39,469 nucleotides of DNA. Origin: Gemmatimonadota bacterium (lineage in GTDB: Bacteria > Gemmatimonadota > Gemmatimonadetes > Gemmatimonadales > Gemmatimonadaceae). Where the stretch lies: contig JANYHJ010000018.1 in the NCBI GenBank assembly GCA_025359135.1, positions 1 to 39,469 on the forward strand, read 5' to 3'. This document shows positions 15,636 to 24,542 of the stretch, in pieces. Below the pieces are notes generated by a model. It was not told the origin of the DNA. It searched no databases and was given only the letters and a program-made list of their open reading frames with translations. The translations under genes and the position numbers were made by a program. The stretch's first letter is position 1. The number at the start of each line of letters is the position of its first letter.

Positions 15636-17849
15636 CTAGTGCGCTACGTCACGACCAAGGTGCCGTGCGAAGAAATTCAGCATCTTCTTGAAGGCGTAGC
15701 GGGTCTGCACAAGCGACTCCGTGTCCCAGCCGTGCGGTGCGTCGGGCAACGAGACCAGCTCGACGTCCTTGCCCATCTGCAGCAGGTACTGCGTGAGCCA
15801 CGCCGAATCGCGGTAGAGCACGACGACGTCGCGCATGCCGTGGATGAGCATGAGGTGTCCTTGCATGCCGGCCGCCTTGGTGTGCGACGATGCACCCGCG
15901 AACTCGGCCGGATGCTCCTCGGGCCGTCCCATCACGCGCTGCTCGCCGGTGAGTGCGTGCCAGACGTTGGTGGCCGGCGCGCCCGCGATCCCCGCCGCGT
16001 ACACGCCGGGCTTGGTGAAGAGCGACATCGTCGTGAGCAGGCCGCCGTACGAGGAGCCCCAGATGCCGACGCGCTTGGGGTCGGCGATGCCCTGCGCGAT
16101 GAGGTACTCGACGCCCGAGTGCAGGTCCTCGACGTCGATGCCGCCATAGTCGAGACGGATGCGACGGCGGAATGCCGTGCCGTGGCCGCCACTGCCGGCC
16201 ACATCCACCGCGAACACCACGAAGCCGCGATCGAGGAAGACCTGGTCGAGTCCCCAGACGGGATGCGCGTTGCGGCCGCCCCACTGGTTGCGCACCGTGT
16301 TGCTGTACGCGGAGCCGACGATCACCGGATAGCGCGCGCCGGGCTTGTAGCCGCGCGGCAGCAGCAACCGCCCATGGAGCGTGACACCATCGGTGCGGCT
16401 CTTGAACGTCACGTAGCGCGGCGTGATCCACTGGTAGCGCGCGAACTCGCCGCGCGACGACGTCGTCACGCGTCGCTCGCTCGCCTCCGATCCGCGGCTC
16501 ACGCTCGCGTCGCTCACGAAGAGGTCGGGCGGCACGGCGTCGCTCGAGACGATGTCCGCCGCAAACCGTCCATCGGGTGACACGACGGCCGTGTGCGTGC
16601 CGGCGCGCGACGAGACGCGCACCGCGGCGCCACCCGCGAGCGGCACGCGCAGCAGGTGGCGCTCCTCGCTGCGACCCTCGTTCGCGGTCACGAAGACTCC
16701 GCGTGGCGTCACCTGGAAACCGAATACGGCCCAGTTGCCGCTCGTGATCGCCTTGGGCGCGCCGCCACCCACGGGCGCAAACCAGACGTGATAGTCCGTC
16801 GCGCGGTCCGAGGTGAAGTAGAGGCCGCTGCCATTGCTCGCCCACTTCACCTGCCACTCGGCCGTGACGTTCATCGGCTCCTGTTCGCGCACGAGCTCCC
16901 GCACGGCGAACGTGTCGAGGTCCACCACGAGCACGCGGCGGTCCTTCACGAAGACGTCGCTCTTGTCGATCGCGAGCGCGCTTCCGTCCGGCGACCACTC
17001 CAAGCCATGGATGACGTCCATGCGCTCGGGGCCCAGGTCGAGCCACTGCGCATTGCCCGTCAGCGCGTCGACGATCGCCACCCGGCGCAGTTCGCTCGTC
17101 TCGCCGGGAAAGGCGCGACGCACGGCCGGCGCAGTGGTCTCCTCGGTCATCTGGTCGGCGATGAGCCGCGTCTTGATCTGCGTGCGATCCGTCTCGATGA
17201 CGGCCAGCGTCCGGCCGTCCGCGGCCCACGCGAAGCTCTCGACGCTCACGCCCTCGCGCGCCAGCGTCGTCACGCGCCTGGGTGCCGTGAGCGCGTCGCC
17301 CGTGAGTTCCGCGCTCCACACCTCCCCGTCGCGCAGGTAGGCGAGTCGCGTCGTGCCGGGCGCGAAGGCGAGGCTGCGCTCGGCCGCTGGTGTTTCGGTG
17401 AGGCGCACCGGCTCCTGTCCCGGTGTCACCACCCAGAGATCGCCACGATACGTATAGAGCACGCGCGACCCGTCGTTCGTCCACACAAGGCTCGACACCC
17501 CCTGGTCCAGCTCGGCGGCCATGGCGGCGCGCTGCGCCTTGAAGTCGGGCCCCGGCGTGGCGACGATCGGCGTGTGTGCGATGCGCGTCACGCGACGCGG
17601 CGCGCCACCGCTCGCATCCGCCACCCAGACGTCGCCGAACGGCGTGCCTTCGTCGTTCCACACGAACGCGACGCGCTTGCTGTCGCTCGACCACGCCGGC
17701 ATGCGCGGCGCCGTGCCGATCACCGACGGCAGCGTGTACAGCGCGTCGATCGTGGGCCTGAGTGGCGGTGCTGCGCCCTGCGCAAAGGCCGCATCCGCTG
17801 CCCAAGCCCACGCGAACGCCAACACGACGGCCCGCATGCGCGCGCTCAC
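15636..17849 (-). CDS. S9 family (prolyl oligopeptidase/DPP-IV-like) secreted peptidase
   Basis: 737 aa from a GTG at 17849 that overlaps the upstream TGA by four bases (GTGA) behind GGGGGTGG; an ATG at 17837 is the alternative. A signal peptide ends AAFA before Gln24. Residues about 40-480 are a beta-propeller with WSSDSKRVAF, WSPDGSALAI and similar TolB/PD40-like repeats. The C-terminal alpha/beta hydrolase domain has GIWGSSYGG (Ser600), HGMRDVVV (Asp674) and DAPHGW (His706). Such enzymes remove dipeptides from or cleave short peptides, often after proline, outside the cytoplasm. It is translationally coupled to the DUF885 gene, suggesting joint peptide degradation. Confidence 0.95.
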   Translation of the reverse strand: MSARMRAVVLAFAWAWAADAAFAQGAAPPLRPTIDALYTLPSVIGTAPRMPAWSSDSKRVAFVWNDEGTPFGDVWVADASGGAPRRVTRIAHTPIVATPGPDFKAQRAAMAAELDQGVSSLVWTNDGSRVLYTYRGDLWVVTPGQEPVRLTETPAAERSLAFAPGTTRLAYLRDGEVWSAELTGDALTAPRRVTTLAREGVSVESFAWAADGRTLAVIETDRTQIKTRLIADQMTEETTAPAVRRAFPGETSELRRVAIVDALTGNAQWLDLGPERMDVIHGLEWSPDGSALAIDKSDVFVKDRRVLVVDLDTFAVRELVREQEPMNVTAEWQVKWASNGSGLYFTSDRATDYHVWFAPVGGGAPKAITSGNWAVFGFQVTPRGVFVTANEGRSEERHLLRVPLAGGAAVRVSSRAGTHTAVVSPDGRFAADIVSSDAVPPDLFVSDASVSRGSEASERRVTTSSRGEFARYQWITPRYVTFKSRTDGVTLHGRLLLPRGYKPGARYPVIVGSAYSNTVRNQWGGRNAHPVWGLDQVFLDRGFVVFAVDVAGSGGHGTAFRRRIRLDYGGIDVEDLHSGVEYLIAQGIADPKRVGIWGSSYGGLLTTMSLFTKPGVYAAGIAGAPATNVWHALTGEQRVMGRPEEHPAEFAGASSHTKAAGMQGHLMLIHGMRDVVVLYRDSAWLTQYLLQMGKDVELVSLPDAPHGWDTESLVQTRYAFKKMLNFFARHLGRDVAH

Positions 17850-19465
17850 TTGACCACCCCCAGTGCGCGCATCTCGTTGTCCTGTCCGGTCATCTCCCAG
17901 CGGATGAGCGAGATCGGAATCAACCCCTTCGAGAGAAACTCGTCGTGGAACGCGCCGAGCTTGAAGCGGGCGCCGAGTTGCCGCGAGCGATCGGCGACGA
18001 GCTGTTCCATCTGCGTCTTCCCGATGGTGTAGTTCATGCCGTAGGCCGGGCGGCGTAGGTAGATCGCGAGGTCGTAGCGCGCGAGGTTGTCCTCCATGAG
18101 CGGAACTTCCGCCACGAGGTACTCGATCGCCTGCTTGAGCGTGAACGCGCCCGTCTGCATGAGCTGCTCCGCGTGCACCCGTCCGGCGCGCTTGAGCTGC
18201 GCGATGTAGAAGAGTTCGCGCGTGCGCGGCCGATCGGCGAGCAGCCCCGCCTGCAGGTACATCTCCTCGATGTAGAAGCCCCAGCCCTCGGCCCGCGTGC
18301 CGTCGCTGACCATGCGGCGGATCGTCCGCGAGTTGCGCCGCTGCAGCGTGCCGTCGAAGCGATGGCCGGGAATCGAGGCGTGCAGGTGGTTGTTGAGCGG
18401 GTCGCGGTAGGTGATCTCCTCCCAGAAGTGGCGATGCCCGCCCCACGACTCGCGATTGATGAAGAAGGCGTCCGTCTCGTACTTGTCGGGAATGTCGGCC
18501 GGGATCGTGAGCAGCTGCTCGCTCGCGGTGAAGGCGCGAATCCACGTCTCGGCTTCGCGCGTGCGCTTCTCGTGCTCCTCCGCGGTCGCCACCGGCACAA
18601 GTTCCGGCAGCGCGCGGTTCCGGTTCCGCTCGATGGCGAGCAGGGTACGCGCGCGCTGCAGCTCGCGTTCACCGATGAGCCGGATCTGCTCCGGCGAGAG
18701 ATTCACGAGCCGCACGTGCTTGACGAACCAGGCGTAGTTGTCGAGTCCCACGAATGCGGGCTCACGCATGAGCGGCTGCGCCGAACGCAGCCAGTCGCGG
18801 AAGCTCGTGACGGACGCGAGTGCGGCTTGGACGTCGGGCACCAGTTCTTGGTCCGACGTCACGACACGCGCGAGCAGCTCCTGGTACCAGCCGATGATGC
18901 CGGCCGGTGGCGGGTCGCGGCGCGGTTCGCCCTGGTTGACGCCATCGGACTGCTCGAGGTGGAAGAGCGCGATGCCGGTCAGTTCAGCCGAGGGACGCGT
19001 GAGTCGCGAGCGCGCTTCCGCAAGAATGCGCGGCACCGCGCGCAGCTCGGCGGCGATGCGCGCGCGATCGCCGGCCGCCACCGGCGTGCTCGCATAGGGC
19101 GTGCGGGCGATCAGGTCCACCCAGTGCCCGGGGTCGCGCTGCCAGGCGCGCGAGACGCGCAGGTCGAAGTCGAACGCGTCAAGCATCGTGCCCACGATTG
19201 CATGGTCGACGCGATCGGCGATGGGCCAGGCGCGCGTATCGAACGCGGCGTGGCGTGTGCGGAAGGCGCCAAGTCCCTTCTGCCAGCGCGTGATCGCCAC
19301 CGGGGAGTAGTCGGGGACGCCGTCGGTGACGGCAGCTTCGCGGAACTTGCGGAACTCCTCCGCGAGCCGCACGAGGTCGTCGAAGCCGGGAGCGGCCGGG
19401 GCCTGGGCGCGCGCAGCGCTCGCGAGGAGGAAGCCGAGCGTGAGGGCGGCGAGGTGGCGGCGCAT
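17846..19465 (-). CDS. DUF885 family exported protein with altered HExxPGH motif
   Basis: 539 aa with a signal peptide MRRHLAALTLGFLLASAARA, cut before Gln21. The body matches DUF885: RELFYIAQLKRAGR, GMNYTIGKTQM, LGAFHDEFLSKGLIPISLIRWEM near the end. Family members usually carry HExxPGH and, about 25 residues later, EGWAxYxE, resembling a zinc-peptidase site. Here the first motif reads H362-A-S-I-P-G-H368, with alanine in place of glutamate, while E393-G-W-G-F-Y-I-E-E is kept. The protein may thus bind metal without normal catalysis, or belong to a subgroup with other chemistry. It overlaps the S9 peptidase gene by four bases. Confidence 0.9.
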   Translation of the reverse strand: MRRHLAALTLGFLLASAARAQAPAAPGFDDLVRLAEEFRKFREAAVTDGVPDYSPVAITRWQKGLGAFRTRHAAFDTRAWPIADRVDHAIVGTMLDAFDFDLRVSRAWQRDPGHWVDLIARTPYASTPVAAGDRARIAAELRAVPRILAEARSRLTRPSAELTGIALFHLEQSDGVNQGEPRRDPPPAGIIGWYQELLARVVTSDQELVPDVQAALASVTSFRDWLRSAQPLMREPAFVGLDNYAWFVKHVRLVNLSPEQIRLIGERELQRARTLLAIERNRNRALPELVPVATAEEHEKRTREAETWIRAFTASEQLLTIPADIPDKYETDAFFINRESWGGHRHFWEEITYRDPLNNHLHASIPGHRFDGTLQRRNSRTIRRMVSDGTRAEGWGFYIEEMYLQAGLLADRPRTRELFYIAQLKRAGRVHAEQLMQTGAFTLKQAIEYLVAEVPLMEDNLARYDLAIYLRRPAYGMNYTIGKTQMEQLVADRSRQLGARFKLGAFHDEFLSKGLIPISLIRWEMTGQDNEMRALGVVK

Positions 19466-19470
19466 GGGCG

Positions 19471-19497
19471 GGCGTGGTCGGGCGTGGTCGGGCGTGG
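19471..19497. repeat. 10-bp tandem repeat ahead of the DUF885 gene
   Basis: The unit GGCGTGGTCG occurs twice and then partially a third time, 6 nt upstream of the DUF885 start codon, so it lies in that gene's leader. The remaining bases to 19660 hold the divergent start region of the M19-like gene without a clear promoter consensus. Confidence 0.7.
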
Positions 19498-19660
19498 GGC
19501 AGCGAGCAGTGTGAGTACGCAGCGCGACGATGCGGCGTTCGCCGGCACTCGCGAAGATACGGCGGGACTCACGGAGCGGCGTCGTGCGACGCATTATGGT
19601 GTCGTCCGTCGCCCGATCGGTGACGGTTACATGCCACACCTCCGCTTCGCCCACGCCGAC

Positions 19661-20803
19661 ATGACCACGCGCCGCTCCTTCCTCGCCACGGCCGCCCTCG
19701 CCGTCGCCGCGCCCGCCATCAATCGCGGACGCTTCCGTCTCTTCGCCGGGGGTGCCACTGACTATTCGGCCCGCGCCATCGGCCTTGTGCAGCGCAGCAC
19801 CGTGATCGACATGCTGAGTCCGCTGACGCTCAACTTCCCGGTGATGGAGAAGTGGCTCACGGTGCCCGGCGCGTTCACGGCCAGGGACTTCGAGGAGTTC
19901 AAGGCGTCGGGGATCAACGCGCTGCACATTGCCGTGGGGGTCGGCGGGAACGACGCGTACCAGCAGTCGTACCGCTACCTATCGATGCACAACAGCTTCG
20001 TCACGATGCACGACCAGTGGTTCGCGCGCGTCACGACCGCCGCCGACTTCGACCGCATCAAGCAATCCGGGCGCGTCGGCATCGTGCTCGGCCTGCAGAA
20101 CTCCGAGCACTTCCGCAAGCTCGACGACGTCGACGAGTTCTTCAAGCTGGGCCAGCGCGTCTCGCAGCTGACGTACAACGCGCGCAACATGATCGGCAAC
20201 GGCTCCACCGAGCGGCGGGATGAGGGACTCTCCGACTACGGCGTGAGCGTGGTCGAGCGGATGAACAAGGTCGGCATGGCGGTGGACGTGAGCCACTGCG
20301 GCGACCGCACATCGCTCGACGCGTTCGAGGTGTCGAAGGCGCCCGTGCTCATCACGCATTCCAATGCGCGTGCGCTGGCGAGCGGCCATCCGCGCACCAA
20401 GCCCGACGAAGTGTTCCAGGCCGCAGGCAAGGCGGGCAGCGTGGTCGGCATCACCGGCGTGCGCATGTTCGTGAAGGGGAGCGAGCCGACGACCATCGAG
20501 GACCTGCTCAATCACTTCGATCACGTGAGCAAGCTCATCGGGCCCGAGCACCTCGGGGTGGGCAGCGACATCGACCTGCACGGCTACGACAAGATGCCGC
20601 CCGACGAGTATGCGCGGCTCAAGGCGAGCTACAAGGGGGTCTACGGCTTCCGCGAGAAGATCGACATCGAGGGCGTGGACCATCCGAAGCGCATGTTCGA
20701 CCTCACCGAGGGACTGATCCGCCGCAAGTACACCGACGCGCAGATCGAGGGGATTCTGGGCGGCAACTTCAAGCGCGTCTTCGCGCAGATCTGGGGAAGC
20801 TGA
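19661..20803 (+). CDS. Tat-exported membrane dipeptidase-like protein (M19 family)
   Basis: 380 aa from the ATG at 19661, chosen because it opens a twin-arginine signal (MTTRRSFLATAALAVAAPA); an ATG at 19631 would add ten unneeded residues. The barrel matches M19: QLTYNARNMIGNGSTERRD, GLSDYGVSVVERMNKVGM, VDVSHCG (His212), THSNARAL (His233) and GVGSDIDLHGY (Asp303). The first metal motif HxD of renal dipeptidase is not seen; the corresponding strand reads VIDMLSPLTLN (Asp50). The position of the bridging glutamate appears to be Gln in GLQNSEHF. Family members cleave dipeptides or D-amino-acid peptides. One base separates it from the NHL protein gene, so they are co-transcribed. Confidence 0.9.
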   Translation: MTTRRSFLATAALAVAAPAINRGRFRLFAGGATDYSARAIGLVQRSTVIDMLSPLTLNFPVMEKWLTVPGAFTARDFEEFKASGINALHIAVGVGGNDAYQQSYRYLSMHNSFVTMHDQWFARVTTAADFDRIKQSGRVGIVLGLQNSEHFRKLDDVDEFFKLGQRVSQLTYNARNMIGNGSTERRDEGLSDYGVSVVERMNKVGMAVDVSHCGDRTSLDAFEVSKAPVLITHSNARALASGHPRTKPDEVFQAAGKAGSVVGITGVRMFVKGSEPTTIEDLLNHFDHVSKLIGPEHLGVGSDIDLHGYDKMPPDEYARLKASYKGVYGFREKIDIEGVDHPKRMFDLTEGLIRRKYTDAQIEGILGGNFKRVFAQIWGS

Positions 20804-20804
20804 C

Positions 20805-21917
20805 ATGACACATCGCACTCGTGGCACGCCGAGTCTCGCCCTGCGCGCCATGGGCGCGCTGATGGCGAGCGCCGCCCTCCTGCCGCATGTGGCGCGCGCG
20901 CAGGACGTCGCGCCCATCGCCTTCACCGCGGACGTCAATCCGCTTCGGCTGCCCGCTGACATCCATTTCGGCGAAGTCACCGGCATCGACGTCGACAAAC
21001 GCCACCACGTGTTCGTGTTCATGCGGACCGGCGGTCGCAACACGGTGCACGGCGGCGTCGCGTCGCAGCTCTTCGAGTTCGCGGCCGACGGCAACTTCAT
21101 CCGCGAGATCGGCAAGGAGCTCTACGGCTTCGCCTTCGCGCACACCGTGCGCGTGGACCGTGACGGCAATATCTGGACGTCGGACGAAGGCACGAACATG
21201 ATCGTGAAGTTCTCGCCGGCCGGACGTCCGCTCATGGTCCTCGGCCGTCGCGAGGAGGCCGTCGAGGAATCGCCGCCGCATGCGCCGGGCGAGATTCCGC
21301 CGCCGCGATGGGGCGGGTTCAACCGTCCCACCGATGTCGCCTGGGACCTGCAGGGCAACATCTTCGTGGCCGACGGCTACAACAACTCGCGCGTCGTGAA
21401 GATCAGCCCCGACGGTCGCTGGTTGACCACGTGGGGCGAGCGCGGCACCGCACCCGGGCAGTTCAACATCCTGCACTCGATCGCGAACGACGCGAAGGGC
21501 AACATCTACGTGGCCGATCGCACGAATCGCCGCATCCAGGTGTTCGACCCGAATGGCACGCTGCTGCGCGTGATGAAGATCGACGTGCCGTTCACGAAGG
21601 AGCCGAACGTCATGTTCGGCGCGATGCCGAAGCCGGGTGCGAACCAGCTCGCGTCATCCGGCGCGCCGTGGGCCATCTGCATCACCCCCGGCCCCACGCA
21701 ATACCTCTACAGCGCCGACGCCGTGCCGGGCCGCATCTACAAGCTCACGCTCGACGGCAAGGTGCTCGGCGTCATGGGCGAAGCGGGCAAGAAAGCCGGC
21801 GAGTTCGGCTGGGTGCACCAGATCGCCTGCCCGTCGGAGAACGAGCTCTGGGTCGGCGAGATCCTCAACTGGCGCGTCCAGAAGCTGACGCTCAAGCCGA
21901 CGGCGTCACAGCGCTAG
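20805..21917 (+). CDS. exported NHL-repeat six-bladed propeller protein
   Basis: 370 aa with a signal peptide ending LLPHVARA before Gln33. NHL-type blades are visible as GFAFAHTVRVDRDGNIWTSD, PTDVAWDLQGNIFVADGYNN, LHSIANDAKGNIYVADRTN and IQVFDPNGTLLRVM. The set resembles the propeller of peptidyl-alpha-hydroxyglycine amidating lyases, a name often given to such bacterial proteins. I see no independent proof of lyase activity, so a binding or scaffold role is equally possible. It starts 1 nt after the M19-like dipeptidase stop, pointing to joint expression and perhaps a shared periplasmic peptide substrate. Confidence 0.9.
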   Translation: MTHRTRGTPSLALRAMGALMASAALLPHVARAQDVAPIAFTADVNPLRLPADIHFGEVTGIDVDKRHHVFVFMRTGGRNTVHGGVASQLFEFAADGNFIREIGKELYGFAFAHTVRVDRDGNIWTSDEGTNMIVKFSPAGRPLMVLGRREEAVEESPPHAPGEIPPPRWGGFNRPTDVAWDLQGNIFVADGYNNSRVVKISPDGRWLTTWGERGTAPGQFNILHSIANDAKGNIYVADRTNRRIQVFDPNGTLLRVMKIDVPFTKEPNVMFGAMPKPGANQLASSGAPWAICITPGPTQYLYSADAVPGRIYKLTLDGKVLGVMGEAGKKAGEFGWVHQIACPSENELWVGEILNWRVQKLTLKPTASQR

Positions 21918-21987
21918 CACGCTCGCGCAGCGGAGGCGGGCCCACGAAGGCGCGTGAAGATCAGCGTGCAAGGTCAGTGCGCGGCTG

Positions 21988-22746
21988 TCAGCGTGCGCGG
22001 CTCGACGCGGGTGATGCGGCGGCATCGCGGAAGGTGCGATAGCCGGCCATGCGCGTGCGCATCGCCTCGAGCCGCTCGCGCGGGTAGAGCTTGCGCGCCA
22101 CCTGCGTGCGCAGCCCCTCGAGCGTCGCCTGCGCCACGCGGCTCGTGAAGTAATTCACGACCCACACCGGAATGTGCCCGCGCGGGTCGATGAAGATGAG
22201 CGAGCTCACCTCCACGTGGTCGTGCACCTGCGTCATCTGGAAGGTGCTCGCGTAGACCTGTGCGCGCACGTGCATCGGCAGCGTGTCGCGCGGGTGCGAG
22301 GGCACCGACTCCGCGGCGAGGGTGGCGGTGTGCAAGTCGTCACTCACGGTGATGCGCACGCGGATGAGTGTGGTGCGGTCCGCGACCGGCCATGGCATGG
22401 CGACGCGCAGGTACTCCACCTGGTCGTAGTCGTCCGGCCGCTCGAGCAGGGCACTCAGGCGGTAGTGGTTGATCCACTCGCCTCGCCGCGGAATGTCCTC
22501 GAGCACGGCCGACACTTCCTCGATCGCGCCCGGAATCGTCATGACCGCCTTGAACGGCACGATGGCGGTGCCCACCACGCTGGCGCGATAGACGCTGATG
22601 CCCTGCTCGTTCGACTGCAGCTGCCAGCTGGGCGCGTCGAGCGCGATGCGCGGTTGGGCGTTCGCACGCGGCGCCGATGCGAGCAGGAGCGCCGTCAGCA
22701 GCGTGCGCGCGACGATCAGGCCGCGGTCACGGATCTTCCTCGCCAC
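21988..22746 (-). CDS. exported START/SRPBCC-like lipid-binding protein
   Basis: 252 aa from a GTG at 22746, overlapping the end of the glycosyltransferase gene by 20 bases; a start further up would add proline-rich residues that look non-coding. The signal ends SAPRANA before Gln31. The body has START-domain features: WQLQSNEQGISVYRASV, FKAVMTIPGAIEEVSAVL, PRRGEWINHYRLSALL, AMPWPVADRTTLIRVRI and IFIDPRGHIPVWVVNYF. Bacterial START proteins bind lipids or other hydrophobic ligands. Export makes a periplasmic lipid carrier plausible. Coupling with a GT39-like membrane enzyme, which uses lipid-linked sugars, fits a role in envelope lipid or glycan handling. Confidence 0.88.
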   Translation of the reverse strand: MARKIRDRGLIVARTLLTALLLASAPRANAQPRIALDAPSWQLQSNEQGISVYRASVVGTAIVPFKAVMTIPGAIEEVSAVLEDIPRRGEWINHYRLSALLERPDDYDQVEYLRVAMPWPVADRTTLIRVRITVSDDLHTATLAAESVPSHPRDTLPMHVRAQVYASTFQMTQVHDHVEVSSLIFIDPRGHIPVWVVNYFTSRVAQATLEGLRTQVARKLYPRERLEAMRTRMAGYRTFRDAAASPASSRAR

Positions 22747-24373
22747 TCGGACCCCAGCCGCACGTGAGGTCGGCGTGGGGCGTGGCGGAACTGAGCATGG
22801 CGGCGTGCGTTCCATCGGGGTTCGCGAGCTTCACGGTGTCGCTGAGATCGTACAGGTAACCGTACGCGCCAACCGTCGCCGGCGGCAGGGGCGGACCGAC
22901 GATCACGATGCTGTCCTTCTGCGCACCGATGCCATCGAGATAGTGCAGGATCTCGGCCCGCGCGTGGTCGCGCCCGGCGTCGTGCATCACGAGCACCCAG
23001 ACCCGCGACCGCCCGCGCATCGCGTCGAGCTCTGTCAGGTAACCATGAGGGTCGCCGCGGTGGCAGCGTCCCTGCTGGTAGCGATCCGGCGTGAAGCCGT
23101 ACCGTGGCCCGTAGAAGCGCATGGAGTTGCGGGCCGCGAAGAAGACGTACATGGCGTCGCCCTGCTGCCACTGCGCCTGCACGTGCGCGAGCACGCGCGG
23201 CAGTTCGTGGTAGTAGTACGGCGGTGGCGCCTTCACGAGCGCGAAGGTCGCGGGCGCGAGCCAGGCGAGTCGCCAGCTCCAGACCAGCGGCGGCCACGTC
23301 AGCCACGTCGCGCCCACGTCCACCAGCGCGCCAATGCACAGAAAGAGAAACGGACAGAGGAAGAGCAGGTATTGCCACGAGAAGACGTACTGCTGCAGCG
23401 CCGAGGCCACGATGGTCACGACGAGCGGCAGAAGCGCGAGCGCGAAGAGGCGCCGCTTCGTGACTGCGGTGGCCGCCAGCGCGACGGCCGTCACGGAGAG
23501 CATCACGGCCGGCAGCCCGTAGTGGAAGAGCTTGTCGCTGAAGGCCGAGACAAACTCGCGCACGACGGCGCGCATTTGTTCGCCGACATGCGGGAAGCGC
23601 GGCAGGAAGTCGGCCGCGTAGAGCTCCCCGTAGCCGGCGCGCGCGCTGTTTCCCATCACGAGCGTCGGTATCCTGGCCACGAGCACGGCCGCCACGATCC
23701 AGCCCGCGAGGATCGCGCCCGCGCGCACCGAGCGGTTCCAGTCGCGCGCGCGCGCGGCGTGGAGCAGCAGCGCGAGTCCGGCCCCGGCCGCCATCAAGGG
23801 CGCCGACTGCGAGAAGGTGAACACGAGCGCGCCGACGAGAACGCTGCTCACGATCGCCTTGGTTGTCAGCGCTGAATCGAAGAGTGACGACACTACCACC
23901 GCGATCACGAGCGCGGCGGCCGGATCCACGGCGCCGTACGGTTTGATGATGGCGGCGAACTGGATGTACGGCACGCCCAGCGCGACGAGTCCGACGGCCG
24001 TGACCTGTCCCCACTCGCCGAGGTACGTGCGCGCGAGGCGCCGCGTCAACCACAGCACCACGAAGCTCGAGAGGAGGGGTGCGAGTCGCAGCACGCGGTC
24101 GGACGTGCCGACGAGCGCGCTGAGCAACTTGATGAACAGCACGTACGCAGGCGCCGCCACCTGGCCCATCACCATCGGCGTCCGCATCAGGGTGCCGACA
24201 TCGCGCTCGACGATGTTGCGCGCCAGCGCCAACTCGCCGACGTGAAGCGCGGCGCCAGCACCCCACTGCCAGAGTCTCAGCGCAACACCCGCGATGAGCA
24301 GGCCTTGCACCACGCGCTCGGCGGACAGCTCTCCGCGCTCTGCGTGGGCGACTGTTTGTGTGAGCGCAGTCAT
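22727..24373 (-). CDS. GT39/ArnT-like polytopic membrane glycosyltransferase
   Basis: 548 aa with about 11-13 hydrophobic helices up to residue 410 and a soluble C-terminal periplasmic domain. The first loop has HVGELALARNIVERD, the position of the acidic catalytic motif in PMT/ArnT-type GT-C enzymes, followed by YVLFIKLLSALVGTSDRVLRLAPLL. These enzymes move sugars from polyprenyl-phosphate donors to protein or lipid acceptors on the outer face of the inner membrane. The C-terminal part includes DAMYVFFAARNSMRFYGPRYG and a long stretch with several cysteines. The start ATG at 24373 is preceded by a structured 200-base leader. The donor and acceptor are unknown. The START gene is next in the operon. 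Confidence 0.85.
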   Translation of the reverse strand: MTALTQTVAHAERGELSAERVVQGLLIAGVALRLWQWGAGAALHVGELALARNIVERDVGTLMRTPMVMGQVAAPAYVLFIKLLSALVGTSDRVLRLAPLLSSFVVLWLTRRLARTYLGEWGQVTAVGLVALGVPYIQFAAIIKPYGAVDPAAALVIAVVVSSLFDSALTTKAIVSSVLVGALVFTFSQSAPLMAAGAGLALLLHAARARDWNRSVRAGAILAGWIVAAVLVARIPTLVMGNSARAGYGELYAADFLPRFPHVGEQMRAVVREFVSAFSDKLFHYGLPAVMLSVTAVALAATAVTKRRLFALALLPLVVTIVASALQQYVFSWQYLLFLCPFLFLCIGALVDVGATWLTWPPLVWSWRLAWLAPATFALVKAPPPYYYHELPRVLAHVQAQWQQGDAMYVFFAARNSMRFYGPRYGFTPDRYQQGRCHRGDPHGYLTELDAMRGRSRVWVLVMHDAGRDHARAEILHYLDGIGAQKDSIVIVGPPLPPATVGAYGYLYDLSDTVKLANPDGTHAAMLSSATPHADLTCGWGPSGEEDP

Positions 24374-24410
24374 GACGCGCGAAACCCGCGCCGAAGGGGA
24401 TGCGCGGGCC

Positions 24411-24431
24411 GCATGGGCGCAAGCGCCATGC
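24411..24431. other. strong hairpin in the glycosyltransferase leader
   Basis: GCATGGGCGC and GCGCCATGC pair as a 9-bp stem with one bulged base and an AA loop. It lies 38-58 bases before the start codon of the GT39-like gene, so it would be in the 5' leader if transcription begins upstream. Role unknown. Confidence 0.5.
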
Positions 24432-24460
24432 GAAACATCAACATCATTGGAAACACGGGG

Positions 24461-24512
24461 GGATTCCGGAGGACAGAACGTGCAAGGCGCGCACGTAACC
24501 ACTCCGGAATCC
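24461..24512. repeat. perfect 11-bp inverted repeat in intergenic region
   Basis: GGATTCCGGAG (24461-24471) is the exact reverse complement of 24502-24512, with 30 bases between. It lies between the VIT gene stop and the GT39-like gene start, in a stretch of noticeably lower GC than its surroundings, where a promoter would be expected. Confidence 0.6.
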
Positions 24513-24542
24513 GGCTAACTGTGCGCTGGACCCCATATGTCT

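Noticed and set aside
15639-18032. Several 300-480 residue plus-strand open frames opposite the S9 and DUF885 genes
   Set aside because: In DNA this GC-rich, antisense frames stay open by chance. They show Arg/His/Ala-rich composition and no domain motifs.
20805-21917. Calling the NHL protein a peptidyl-alpha-hydroxyglycine amidating lyase
   Set aside because: Only propeller repeats are visible. I could not place the zinc and calcium ligands needed for that activity with confidence.
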